64,000 nucleotides of DNA. Origin: Lunularia cruciata (lineage: Eukaryota > Streptophyta > Marchantiopsida > Lunulariales > Lunulariaceae). Shown here piece by piece: positions 1 to 9,824 of this stretch; position 1 is the first letter of the stretch; every line of letters starts with the position of its first letter. The translations under genes and the position numbers were made by a program. The stretch is from assembly GCA_948567375.1 (NCBI GenBank), contig OX419755.1:1493001-1557000 (forward strand), in the 5' to 3' direction. The notes beneath the pieces were generated by a model. That model saw nothing but the letters and a program-made list of their open reading frames with translations. It had not been told where the DNA came from and searched no databases.

Positions 1-380
1 ATGAATGCCTTACTAATTAGTCTCAGAACTCGTGTAGACAGAAAGATCTTAGAGGTAGAAGATAACATTTTGATTAGATTAGACTTAGTGAAAATAGAGA
101 TAGAAAAACTTTGGAAAGATGTTAGAGCAAAACCCGAAGTAGATAACATAGGAGTACAAATGTCTTCGGAGTTACCATTGGAGACATTAGAGAAGAGTGG
201 GTCGGGAGATAAGAGTTAGATAGATTACCCACTAGTGGAATTTCAGATCAGGAAAGAGAATTGCTGGATCTAGTAGAAGGAGTAGAAGATACGAAACCCG
301 AGGACAGAGTAGTAGGAAGTAAAATTACTTTGGGTTTGGGTTTGAAAGCCGAGGAAGAAGTAGACATCAGATTGGAGTAG
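1..380 (+). pseudogene. LTR-C long ORF, C-terminal end (C0)
   Basis: This is the end of the long LTR-C reading frame. The first 72 codons are open and encode the end of the coiled coil (RTRVDRKILEVEDN, then a KPEVDN segment). A frameshift near 210 breaks the frame. The family C-terminus, a KPEDR segment followed by KAEEEVDI, is still readable, and the family stop lies at 378-380. No function is known for this protein. It is a remnant of the frame described at 4610-7183. Confidence 0.7.
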
Positions 381-589
381 TAACAGTTTTGAGATTTGAA
401 GAGGTAAATATGAAGAGGTGCATTGTCATTTTGGATCTACAGGTTAGAAGAGTTGTTGTAGAACGGTATAGTTGTTAGAATTGTCAATTGATTCAATATT
501 TAAGAGGGGCATTTGCAATCAGATGTTGTTCAGTGCTCATGATTTCTGAGAATAGATAAAGCAAAGTGCTATGAAGCAGTGCTCATCGC

Positions 590-796
590 TTGAGCTTGAT
601 TCCAAGTATCAACTTTGCAATTGTGTTTGTGAGTGTTTGGAGAAATTTGAAGTGCAAGTCAGTGTGCTTGTTGGATGTTGGATTCCACAGCCGTGATCTT
701 CATTCTATGTGTTTGATCCTGAGTGAAGTGCAATCAAAGCAATGCCTTGACAGATCTGAGAGGAATTGTAGTGTTGGTAGTATTCTGCATTTGTGA
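590..796 (+). other. 68-codon ORF in LTR-C tail (C0)
   Basis: A short ORF in the 3' tail of the LTR-C unit starts MSLIPSINF and ends SVGSILHL. The same ORF recurs at the equivalent place in most other units (7393-7599, 9235-9441, 45293-45493, and minus strand 14162-14368). It may only reflect recent shared ancestry of untranslated LTR sequence. The C8 copy has stops in this region. Coding status is unproven. Confidence 0.25.
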
Positions 797-1187
797 GTGT
801 TGTGCGAGGTTGATGTGAAGCAATTTTGATCAAGGAAGTTGTGCCTTCAGTAGAGGGGTGGAACACAATTCTAAGGCGAAGTTGTTTTGCAATGAAGTGC
901 CATTTTTGGGAGAGCCTAAATCATCACAATCAAGATTGTTTGGAAAGAATTGAAGGATTTGTGATTATGGAGTGTTAATTTGTGACAAGACTGCAAATCA
1001 GTGCTTGTTACTCTCTTTTGGGTGTGGTTTCTACCTGAGAGATTGAAGACGCAGCCAAGAAGAACTACATGTTACTATTTGACTTTGTATTTGACCAATT
1101 CTGACTCGTATCTCTGCGGGAACAAACTTTACTTACCCGATTACCGCTAAAGTGATATTTGCCGGGTTGTCACAGTAGTCCACTTTC

Positions 1188-1297
1188 CTATATAATACAG
1201 GTAAGGTGCTCCTTTGGGGCATCAAAGGTTTGAGTGTGAAATTGTGTGTTTCTCATGGTGTGTTTCTCCTTAGGTCTCCTATCCTTGGATTATTATA
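1188..1297 (+). repeat. LTR-A fragment
   Basis: This stretch of about 110 bp matches the 3' end of the LTR-A LTRs at 24178-24930 and 30024-30766, including AAGGTGCTCCTTTGGGGCAT and the terminal region around CTCCTATCCT. It ends near the expected LTR terminus (here ATTATA in place of ATTACA). No clear primer-binding site follows. It is probably the remainder of an LTR that C0 interrupted. Confidence 0.6.
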
Positions 1298-1734
1298 TAT
1301 ATGGAGCTTGAAGCTCAAGTAGAAGGAGTTTTTGCATTGAGGTTGTGGACTTTAGCGGTTGGGGTAGAAAAATCTTGCTTCCAAGGGTCCAATGTAGCAA
1401 CTAGTTAGTGTGTCTTCCACTTCTATACCAATATAAAGAATACTTGGGAGCCAAACATTAGAGCCAGCTTACAAGAAGGGAAAGACAAAAATTTTGGAGG
1501 TTTTTGGGGAACTACACAAACTCTTTTTCTTCAATATGAAGGATTTGGATGCTCAAAGAAACTTGGTATTTGGATTGAGTGGGTTATTCATACACCAATT
1601 TTTTGATGTCCATACAAACATAGTGACATGAAGAAAGCCTTGATTTAGAGCCAGAATAGAGAACTTTTGAGGCTTATTTGGTGAGATTTCACATGGAGAG
1701 TATATGCATTGCAACTACATAGATAAGTAGATGT
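1298..1734. other. Unassigned stretch before G6 RT
   Basis: No convincing reading frame, RNA gene or repeat boundary was seen. By position it could be decayed gag-protease sequence of the G6 gypsy whose RT begins near 1735. Confidence 0.3.
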
Positions 1735-2358
1735 GTGGAGATAACCATCCTATCAATTGATAAACTATGGCTAATTGGTAAGTTATACCTACATTGGAGA
1801 AGATCTTGGATGCAACTGTGCATACAAAGGTCTTCAATACTTTTGATCTTCAAGCATAATATCATCAATGTTAATCAAGGAAAAGTTCAAGTCCAAGATA
1901 AAATTCTGGGCTATTGATCTCCATGGTAGGATGTATTATATTAATGGCAATTCTTACTATTTGGGTTAAAGAACTCTCTTGCCAAGTTCTAAAGAGTGGC
2001 GTGCAGGATCTTAATGTGATTAGATTTTGCATGGTGTTATATTTACAACATTTTGGTCTATAATACTATTGTGGAGGAGCATGAGAGACATTTGTTGGAG
2101 GTGTTTGAGAGATTGAGATCTCATGGACTCAAATTACATCTTTTGAAGTGAAAAATCTTCCAAGAGTAGGTTGAATATTTGGATCACACTATCTACCTTG
2201 GTGGACTAGATATTCAATAGACCAAGGTGGAGGCTATTGCACATATTTCTTGACCTATAGATTTGAGTAGAATATGAGCATTCCTTGGTTTGGTAAAATT
2301 ATACAACTTGTATGTTAAAGGATTTTGTGTCATTGCCAAGACTTTGATGAAGCTTACC
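1735..2358 (+). pseudogene. G6 gypsy reverse transcriptase remnant
   Basis: Scattered pieces of a Ty3/gypsy RT can be read in shifting frames. They include an EKILDATVHTKVF-like segment near 1790, the usual start of the RT palm in plant gypsies, then an EEHERHL...LRSHGLKL segment at about 2075-2140. The thumb and connection motif AFLGLV follows near 2280. Stops and frameshifts are dense, so the copy is old. The frame is interrupted at 2358 by LTR-C copy C1 and resumes at 9825. Removing C1 and one target duplication rejoins the RT-to-RNase H connection. Confidence 0.6.
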
Positions 2359-2742
2359 TATGGTACCCACATTTTTTGTTTTATTTGAAATGGAGAAGAA
2401 GAAGTGTATAGAGAAGTCGGATTGTGCTTGTATGGCCAAAGAAGGCGAAGAAAAGAGTCTTTGGGATGAAACCCGAGGTAACATGGCTTCCGGTCATAAG
2501 ACAAAGTACTTGGACTTGCTCTATTAGCATATAACCCGAAGTAAGAAGTCTTCGTATCGGGGGTGCTCAATCTAAGGCAAAGATGGTGTAACAACTTTTC
2601 TTTGGGGCAAGAAATTCAAGAAGGGACCGTTCAAAAACCGGCAGTCATACACATGAAGTACACTTGACAATGATAGGCGCATGCAAGAGGTGTGATTTCT
2701 TGGTAGAAACTTGAATGAAGAGAGATGAAGAGTGCAAAACTC

Positions 2743-2750
2743 TATAAAAA
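2743..2750 (+). promoter_or_regulatory. TATA box of LTR-C copy C1
   Basis: The sequence CTCTATAAAAA lies 385 bp inside the unit and 20 bp before the conserved ATG at 2770. The same box is at the same place in C2 and C3 and close to it in C4 and C5. This fits a U3 promoter with transcription starting near the ATG. Confidence 0.6.
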
Positions 2751-4582
2751 TTGAGCTCACGACAAAGCAATGTCGAGCAATTTTCCTTTGCCGTTGAGGA
2801 GTCATCCTGGATGAGATCATGGGAAGGGAAGTAGAGTTGAAGACGCGCTAGTGTGTAGAGGAGAATTCAAGAGAGTTAACTTGAGAGACAGTGAGGAAGC
2901 AAGAAAGATAGGAGGAGGAAAGAAGAACTCCAAATTCGTAGTGAGAAATCATGCAATTTGGAGGTGAGATGTGATCACCAGAATCAAAGTCTTGAGCCGA
3001 CTTCAGATCACATTCTTGGTGTGGAACTAGAACGTGAGTTTTCCAAGATTCATGACCAAGATAATTGAGAGTAAATGTCTCAATGGCCTTGAGGAAGAGA
3101 GGAAGAGAGGAAATCCGGCTTGCTGGACAGAGTCGGATTGGAGATTAGTACTCGGAAGAGAGGCATGCACGGAGTTGGGTGCCACGTTCTTGGGGAAGGG
3201 AGAGGTAGCCAAAGAAACCCAAGAAGTGAGGGATGCCTTCTCTTTGCAAAGGATGAAGAGTGGGTACAAAGTAAAGAGTTACAAAGATCCGGTCAAGAGA
3301 GGGATCGTGAGTGCTCTCATGGCAATCCTAAAGCCGGAGAGAATGACTTATGTGATGAAACACCAAGCGGTGTTCTTCCATAAGATGTTTGTAGGAGAAC
3401 CCATCAACTGGGCAAGGTGCTTCCATGGGAGAACAAGGCAGATGGTGTGGAATTTGCGGGATAAGTCGCCTCCACACTACATCGTGCCGTTTGTAGCACA
3501 TTTCTACCTCGGGTTGAATTTGCTCAATGCGGCAGAGTGCAATAGAATGGTGTTGCACTTTCATCTCGACTTGAGAAAGGAAGTCAACACGGAGGAGCAA
3601 CAGTATATTCTTCAGATCCAAAGCAGTGATGAGTACTACGCACAACAGGGAAGAGTGCATAGGTAGAAGTAAGTACTCTGAAGTCAAAGAAGCGGAGTCG
3701 ACAAGGAGAAGGTAAAGACATAGAGAAGATGAGACCTCGGAAGACCAGGAGAGGAAACCCGAGAAAAGGTATGGTGGTGATCGTGTCGTCGGAAGAAGAC
3801 TCGGAAAGCAAAGCCAAGTGCAAGTCTGAAGACTCAGAACATGAGGAAGAACTCGAGCTTACACTACAAAGTGGGGATACGAGTAGTGATAGCAATGAAG
3901 GTGGGGAGATGACATTGGTGCCTGCAGAAGAAGAAGAAGTTTGGGTGGAGCTCAAGGAAGAGAGTAATGCAAAGTTGGAGGACAAAGTGCCCGAGCCAAA
4001 GGATAAGAAGATTACTATTCAGAGAGGAGTTCAGTCAAGGCGCAAGGCAAAGTGTGAAGTGGGTCTGAGCAAGGCAAGGGAAGAGGAGAATGCAAGTTTG
4101 GGAAGTGAAGCGTCTATTCCGATATGACAACTGTAGAGAAGAAGGCGAGTATTAAGAGAAGAAGAGGTAAAGAAGGAGATCACTTTGCAGGTTGATGTGG
4201 TGCCCACATTTTTTGTTTTTTTTCAAAATAAAGGAGAAGAAGTGTATAAAGAAGTCGGATTGCGCCTGTTTGGCCGAAGAAGACGAAGAAAACTATCTTC
4301 GGGGTGAAACCCGAAGTAAAGTGACTTCGGGTCGTAAGGCGAAGTACTCTGAAATGCCGTGTCAGCATACAATACGAAGTAAATTGTCTTCGGCTCAGGG
4401 GGAGCTCAACCCGAGGCAAAGACAGTCTAACAACCTTTTGTTGGGGCGAGAAATTCAAGAAGGGGCCGTTTCAAAATTGGCGGCTCATACGCGCGAAGGT
4501 GGGGCGACAGTGACAGGTGCATGCCGGAGGTGTGATTTCTCGGTAGAAACTCAAAGTGACGGAAGACGAAGAAGTGCAACTC

Positions 4583-4590
4583 TATAAAAA
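4583..4590 (+). promoter_or_regulatory. TATA box of LTR-C copy C2
   Basis: TATAAAAA lies 388 bp into the unit and 20 bp before ATG 4610. If transcription starts 25-32 bp downstream, the start site falls just past the first ATG, so the ATG at 4748 (MGGGKKN) could be the real initiator. Both are in the same frame. Confidence 0.6.
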
Positions 4591-4609
4591 TCGAAACTAC
4601 ACCGACAAA

Positions 4610-7183
4610 ATGTCGAGCAATTTTCCTTCGCCGTTGAGGAGTCGTCTTGCAGGTGATCGGGGAAAGGGACATAGAGTTGGACTCGTGTTAGTGCATAAGG
4701 GAGAAGTCGAGAGAGAGAAATTGAGAGACCGAAAGAAAGTAGAAGAGATGGGAGGAGGGAAGAAGAACTCCGAATTTGTAGTGAGAAATCATGCAATTCG
4801 GAGATTAGATGTAGTAGCGAGGATCAAAGTCTTGAGCCGACTTCGGATCACCTTTCTTGCATGGAATTGGAACGTAAGTTTTCCAGGATTCATGACAGAA
4901 ATCATCGAGAGTAAATGTCTTGATGGTCCCGAGGAAGAAGGGAAGAGAGGAAATCCGGCTCGCTGGACAGAGTCGGATTGGAGACTCGTACTCGGGAAGG
5001 AGGCAAGCTCGGAGCAGGGAGCCACGTTCTTGGGGAAAGGAGAGATAGCTCAAGAAACGCAGGAGGTGAGAGAAGCCTTCTAGTCGAAGAGGACGAAGGA
5101 TGGGTATAAAGTTGAGAGTTATAAGGACCCAGTGAGGAGGGGAATTGTGAGTGCACTAATGGCCCTCCTGAAGCCAGAGAGAACTACCTATGTGATGAAA
5201 CACCAAGCGGTGTTCTTTCACAAGTTATTTGCAGGAGAACCAATAAATTGGGCAAGGTGCTTTCACGGAAGAACGAGGCAGATGGTGTGGAATCTGCGAG
5301 ATAAGTCGCCTCCACACTACATCGTACCATTTGCAGCCCACTTTTACCTCGGGTTAAATCTGCTCAATGTGGCTGAGCGTAATCGAATGGTGTCTCATTT
5401 CCATCCTGATTTGAGAAGAGAAGTCGACGCGGAGGAGGAGCAATACATTCTCCAAATCCGGAGCACAGACGATTACTACACAAAGACAGGGAAGAACGTG
5501 GAGGTCGTTGAAAGTACCCCGACGAAGAAGAGAACTCGGCAAGCAGACGCCGAAGAAAACAAGAAACCTCGGAAGATGCAGAAAAATAACCCGAGGCGAG
5601 GAATGGTGGTGATTGAGTCGGAAGATGAAGACTCAGAAGGCGGAGCCGAGCTCAAGACGGAGGACTCGAAACATGAGGAGGAACCTGAGCTGACACTGCA
5701 GAGCGGAGATACAAGCAGTGACAGTGAAGACGGTGGAGAAATGACCTCGGCACCAGCGGCTGAAGAATATGAAGAAGAAATTCAAGCCGACGTAGAAGCC
5801 GAAGACAATGTGGCGCTGGAAGACGAAGTACCGGTGCTTGAGGAGAAGAAGATTGCAGTACAGCGAGGGATTCGCTCAAGACGTAAGGCGAAGTGTGAAG
5901 CGGGACCGCGTAGAGTGAAGGAAGAGGTAGAAGGAAGCTCGGGCAGTGAGGCATCAATTCCGATACGAAGACTTCAGAGAAGAAGGCGAGTATTGGGAGA
6001 ACACGAAGAAAGAAGAGAGACTACTCCGCGGGAGGACAAAGGTATCAGTAATGGAGTAGATTACCTACAGATGGTAGTATGCCTGCTGTTGGTGAAGTTG
6101 GAAAGGAAGAAGAAGGAGATGCAGTCGACTTGTCCAGAGGTAAAGACTGTATTGCAGGTGGTATCGAGATTAGAAGAAGAAAACTCGGAGTTGAAGAAGA
6201 GTATAACCTGAGGTGAGAAGGAGAGAGAAGTACTGCAAGAGGAAGCAGTGGAGAGAAGTTGGGTAATCAAAGACCTGAAGAGAGAAGTGAGCTATTGAGA
6301 GGATCTTGCGAGGAAGAGTGACGTCGTAAGAGAGAGACAAGTAGCTGAATTTGAAATCTTGAAGCAGCAGTTTGCTGATTCAAGAGTAGAGCTCATCCAT
6401 GCTATGGCGAGGGTAGCATCGAAGGATCAAGAGCTCGATCAAGTGATGGAGAGTATGGAGGAGAAGAAGCAACTCTGGCAGCGAGAGTTGGCTACGAGAT
6501 ACGGAGAAGAAGAGAGATTACGAGACTTACTTCGTAATCAGGAAGAGAAGGTTGCACAGAAGGAGAAAGAGAAGGACGCGGTGAAGGCCGAATTCAAAGA
6601 AGAATTGGCGATGTACAGAGAGGAATGGCTTGCAGATCGGGAACGAGAAAGGAAGACAAGATTAGAGCCATTGCAGGAGATAGTCCTCAGGGTAAACGCG
6701 ATGTTAAGTACAGAGACCAGCGTTCAAATTGAAGAAGCGCGTCTGCACGAGTTGAAGCTGTTGGTGCAGGAGACGAGGCGAAGACAAGCGAAAGATACAA
6801 ATTTGAATGCCTTGTTGATTAAATTGAGAACTCGTGTAGATAGGAAGATCTTAGAAGTAGAAGACAATATCGCGATTAGATTAGACTTAGTAAGAATAGA
6901 GTTAGAAAAGCTTCGGCAGGATGTTAAAGCAAAACCCGAAGTAGATAACATCGGGATCCAAATGTCTTCGGAGTTGCCCTCAGCGACAGAAGAGAAGAGT
7001 GGGTCGAAGGATGAGGAGTTAGATAGATTACCCGCTAGTGCAATTTCAGATCAGGAAAGAGAATTGCTGGATCTGGTAGAAGATGTAGGAGTTGTGAAAC
7101 CCGAGGACAGAATAGTAGGAAGTAAGATTACTTCATGTTCGGGTTTGAAAGCCGAGGAAGAAGTAGACATCGGATCGGATTAG
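4610..7183 (+). pseudogene. LTR-C long ORF, best copy: W-rich domain plus coiled coil
   Basis: One frame of about 857 codons runs from MSS at 4610 to the family stop at 7181-7183 and is broken only by in-frame stops: TAG 5081, TGA 6209 and TGA 6296. Both TGAs are CGA in copy C3, which fits methyl-cytosine deamination. Visible layout: a basic N-terminus; a Trp-rich domain at residues ~80-270 with TFLAWNWNVSF, WTESDWRLVLGKEA, YVMKHQAVFFHK, GEPINWARCFHGR and HFYLGLNLLN; a Glu/Asp/Ser-rich stretch at ~330-420 with LTLQSGDTSSDS; a basic patch IPIRRLQRRRRV near 450, which might be a nuclear signal; a long charged coiled coil at ~480-780; and a conserved C-terminus. No catalytic motif, zinc finger or membrane segment is seen. 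I do not recognise the family. A Gag-like or chromatin-binding structural role is a guess. Confidence 0.75.
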
Positions 7184-7392
7184 TAACTAATTTGAGATTT
7201 GAAGGGGCAGATATGAAGAGGTGCATTGTCATTTCGGATCTGCAGGTTAGAACAGTAGTTGTAGAATGGTATAGTTGTTAGAACTGTTGATTGCTTCACT
7301 ATTTAAGAGTGGCATTCGTAGTATTATGTTGTTCAATGCTCATTATTTCTGAGAATAGATAAAGCGAAGTGCTGTGAAGCAGTGCTCGTCGC

Positions 7393-7599
7393 TTGAGCTT
7401 GATTCCGAGTATCAATTTTGCAATTGTGTTGGTGAGTGTTTGGAGAAATTTGAAGTGCAAGTCAGAGTGCTTGTTGGATGTTGGATTCCACAGCCTTGAT
7501 CTTCATTCTGTGTGTTTGATCTTGAGTGAAGTGCAATCGAAGCAATGCCTTGACAGATCTGAGAGGAATTGTAGTGTTGGTAGTATTCTGCGTTTATGA
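7393..7599 (+). other. 68-codon ORF in LTR-C tail (C2)
   Basis: This is the same 68-codon ORF as at 590-796, about 210 bp after the long ORF. It starts MSLIPSINFAIV, carries a Cys-rich middle (CKSECLLDVGF), and ends NCSVGSILRL. It has the same length in C0, C1, C2 and C5, and differs at only a few residues among C0-C2. Whether it is translated is unknown. Confidence 0.25.
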
Positions 7600-8175
7600 G
7601 TACAGTGCAAAGTTGATGTGAAGCAATTTCTATCGAGGAAGTTGTGCCTTCAGTGGAGGGGTAGAACACAATTCTGAGGCGAAGTCGTTTTGCAGTGAAG
7701 TGCCATTTTTGGGAGAGCCTGAATCATCACAATCAAGATTGTTTGGAAAGATTTGATGGATTTGTGATTATGGAGTGTTAATTTGTGACAAGACTGCGAG
7801 TTAGTGCTTGTTACTCTCTTCTGGGTGTGGTTTCTACCTGAGAGACTAAAGAAGAACTCAAGAAGAACTAAAATTGTTACTTTGCTTCGTATTTGACCAA
7901 TTCTGACTCGTATCTCTGCAAGAACGAACTTTACTTATCCAATTACCGCAAAAGTGATATTTGCCGGGTTGTCACAGTTGAAGTAGTTGCAAGTGATGGA
8001 GTGGAGTACTTGCAAGAAGTTATGTGTCCTTTGTTGGCAAAGCTAGAGCACACAAAGAGGGAGATGCAGTCGAAGTGTCCGAAGGTGAAGATTGTGTTGT
8101 AGGTATTAGCAAGACTGGAAGAAGAGAACTCGGAGTTGAAGAAGAGTATAATCCAAGGTGAGGAGTGCAGAGTGA

Positions 8176-8215
8176 GACTCTGCACTACTGCAAGTGGATG
8201 CAGTAGTGCAGAGTC
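8176..8215 (+). repeat. Perfect 17-bp hairpin inside C1 ORF
   Basis: The arms at 8176-8192 and 8199-8215 are perfect inverted copies with a 6-nt loop. The matching place in C3 (near 44110-44160) has no such palindrome and is shorter. The hairpin was therefore created in C1, most simply by templated correction of a weak quasi-palindrome. Confidence 0.7.
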
Positions 8216-9234
8216 AAGTGATTGAGAACTTGAAGAGAGAAGCAAGGTATCAAGAGGAACTTGTGAAGTAGAGTGACATAGCGAGGGAAAGACAAGTAGC
8301 TGAGTATGAAATCTTGAAGCAGCAGTTTGCTGATTCAAGACTAGAAATTATCCATGCTATGGCAAGAGTAGCAGAGAAGGAACAAGATCTTGATAGAGTC
8401 ATGGAGAGTGTAGAAGAGAAGAAGCAACTGTGGCAATGGGAGTTGACAGTGAGATATAGGGAAGAAGAGAGATTACAAGAGTTACTTTGTAATCAAGAAG
8501 AGAAGGAAGATGAGATTGGAGCCATTGAAGGAGATCATAATCAGGATGAATGCGATGCTAAGTATAGAGGCTAGTATGCATATTAAAGAGATGAGGCTGC
8601 ACAAGTTGAAGTTGTTGGTGTAGGAGACGAGGAGGAGACATGCAAAGGATACAGATTTGAACGCATTGTTGATTAGTCTCAAAACTCGTGTAGATAGGAA
8701 GATATTAGAAGTGGGAGATAATATCACGATTAGATTAGATTTGGTAAAGTTGGAGATAGATAAACATTGGAAAGATGTTAGAGCAAAACCCAAAGTAGAT
8801 GATGTCTTTAGAGTTACCATTGGAGACGTTAGAGAAGAGTGGGTCAGAAGATAAGGAGTTAGATAGATTACCCACTAGTGAAATGTCAGATCAGGAAAGA
8901 GAACTATTAGATTTGGTAGAAGATGTAGGAATTATGAAACCCGAGGACAGAATATTAGGAAGTAAAGTTACTTCAGGATTGGGTTTGAAAGCCGAGGAAG
9001 AAGTAGACATCGGATAGGATTAGAAACAGATTTGAGATTTGAAGAGGCATATATGAAGAGGTGCATTGTCATTTTGGATCTGTAGGTTTGTAGAGTCATA
9101 AGGAAGAGGTACATTAGGAAGATAACTATCATTTGCTTCACTATTTAAGAGTGGCATTTGTAGGGAATTGTTGTTTAGTGCTCATTATTTCTAAGAATAG
9201 ATAAAGAAAAGTGTTGTGAAGTAGTGCTCGTCGC

Positions 9235-9441
9235 TTGAGCTTGATTCCGAGTATCAACTTTGCAATTGTGTTTATGAGTGTGTGGAGAAATTCAAAGTGC
9301 AAGTCAGAGTGCTTGTTGGATGTTGGATTCTGCAGCCTTGATCTTCATTCTATGTGTTTGATCCTGAGTGAAGTGCAATCAAAGCAATGCCTTAATAGAT
9401 ATGAGAGGAATTGTAGTGTTGGTAGTATTTTGCATTTGTGA
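9235..9441 (+). other. 68-codon ORF in LTR-C tail (C1)
   Basis: This is the C1 copy of the tail ORF at 590-796 and 7393-7599, with the same start, length and end and a few substitutions. Coding status is unproven. Confidence 0.22.
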
Positions 9442-9824
9442 GTGCAGTGCAAAGTTGATATGAAGCAATTTCAATTGAGGAAGTTGTGCCTTCAATGGAG
9501 GGGTGGAACACAATTCTAAGGTGAAGTCATTTTGTAGTGAAGTGCTATTTTTGGGAGAGCCTGAATCATCACAATCAAGATTGTTTGGAAAGAGTTGAAG
9601 AAGTTGTGATTAAGGAGTGTGAATTTGTGACAAGACTTAGAATCAGTGCTTGTTACTCTCTTTTGGGTGTGGTTTCTACCTAAGAGATTAAAGACGCAAT
9701 CAAGAAGAACTACATGTTACTGTTTGACTTTGTATTTGGACATTTCTAACTCGTATCTCTGTGGGAACAAACTTTACTTACCTGATTACTGCAAAAGTGA
9801 TATTTGTTGGGTTGTCACATTACC

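Larger units (their letters stand above)
1..1174 (+). mobile_element. LTR-C copy C0, 3' part (giant LTR)
   Basis: This is the 3' third of an LTR-C unit whose 5' part lies left of the window. It matches the 3' parts of the units at 2359-9819, 4196-7976, 42090-45869 and 39893-47384. It ends at 1174 in the family terminus GCCGGGTTGTCACA. The next bases are GTAGT (1175-1179), the expected place of a 5-bp target duplication whose partner is outside the window. It seems to have inserted into an LTR-A sequence, because LTR-A bases resume a few bases downstream. Confidence 0.8.
4196..7976 (+). mobile_element. LTR-C copy C2, complete unit
   Basis: This complete 3781-bp unit starts TGTGGTGCCCACA and ends GCCGGGTTGTCACA, with perfect target duplications GTTGA at 4191-4195 and 7977-7981. 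It is inserted in the long ORF of C1. Flanking C1 sequence is collinear with the C2 ORF across the gap, which proves the insertion. There are no terminal direct repeats, no primer-binding site and no pol. The best reading is a solo LTR of a giant-LTR retrotransposon. The alternative is a non-autonomous element that uses retroviral-type integration. Confidence 0.88.
2770..9017 (+). pseudogene. LTR-C long ORF, copy C1 (split by C2)
   Basis: This is the long LTR-C frame, starting at ATG 2770 (MSS) and ending near 9017, with C2 inserted at codons corresponding to the start of the coiled coil. The N-terminal domain is readable at 3034-3666 with the family motifs YVMKHQAVFFHKMF and GEPINWARCFHGR. 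A frameshift follows near 3666. The acidic section is open at 3729-4127. After C2 the coiled coil resumes at 7982 with several stops, and the C-terminus (KPEDR, KAEEEVDIG) is at 8799-9017. The function is unknown. See 4610-7183 for the better copy. Confidence 0.75.
2359..9819 (+). mobile_element. LTR-C copy C1, split by C2
   Basis: The unit starts TATGGTACCCAC (family TGTGGTRCCCAC) and ends TTGTCACA. A perfect 5-bp target duplication TTACC flanks it (2354-2358 and 9820-9824). A second unit, C2, sits inside at 4196-7976 with its own GTTGA duplication, so C1 itself is 2359-4195 plus 7982-9819, about 3.7 kb. The TG-like start, CA end and 5-bp duplication are the signature of a retroviral-type integrase. 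The two ends share no direct repeat, which is what a solo LTR looks like. The target was the RT/RNase H junction of G6. Confidence 0.85.

Noticed and set aside
3584-3985. Minus-strand Ser-rich ORFs opposite the acidic part of the LTR-C frame (also 43365-44003 and 5652-5957)
   Set aside because: They are reverse-strand shadows of Glu/Asp-rich codons (GAA/GAG read as TTC/CTC) and are not conserved as proteins independently.
4196-7976. LTR-C units as DNA transposons with terminal inverted repeats
   Set aside because: The ends share only TGTG and a weak CCC match when inverted, no transposase domain is seen, and 5-bp duplications with TG...CA ends fit retroviral-type integration better.
4196-7976. 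LTR-C units as Helitrons
   Set aside because: Helitrons make no target duplication and end in CTRR after a hairpin; six perfect 5-bp duplications rule this out.
2359-9819. C1 and C2 as a tandem gene duplication
   Set aside because: C1 resumes after C2 at the homologous codon and C2 has its own GTTGA duplication, so C2 is inserted, not tandem.
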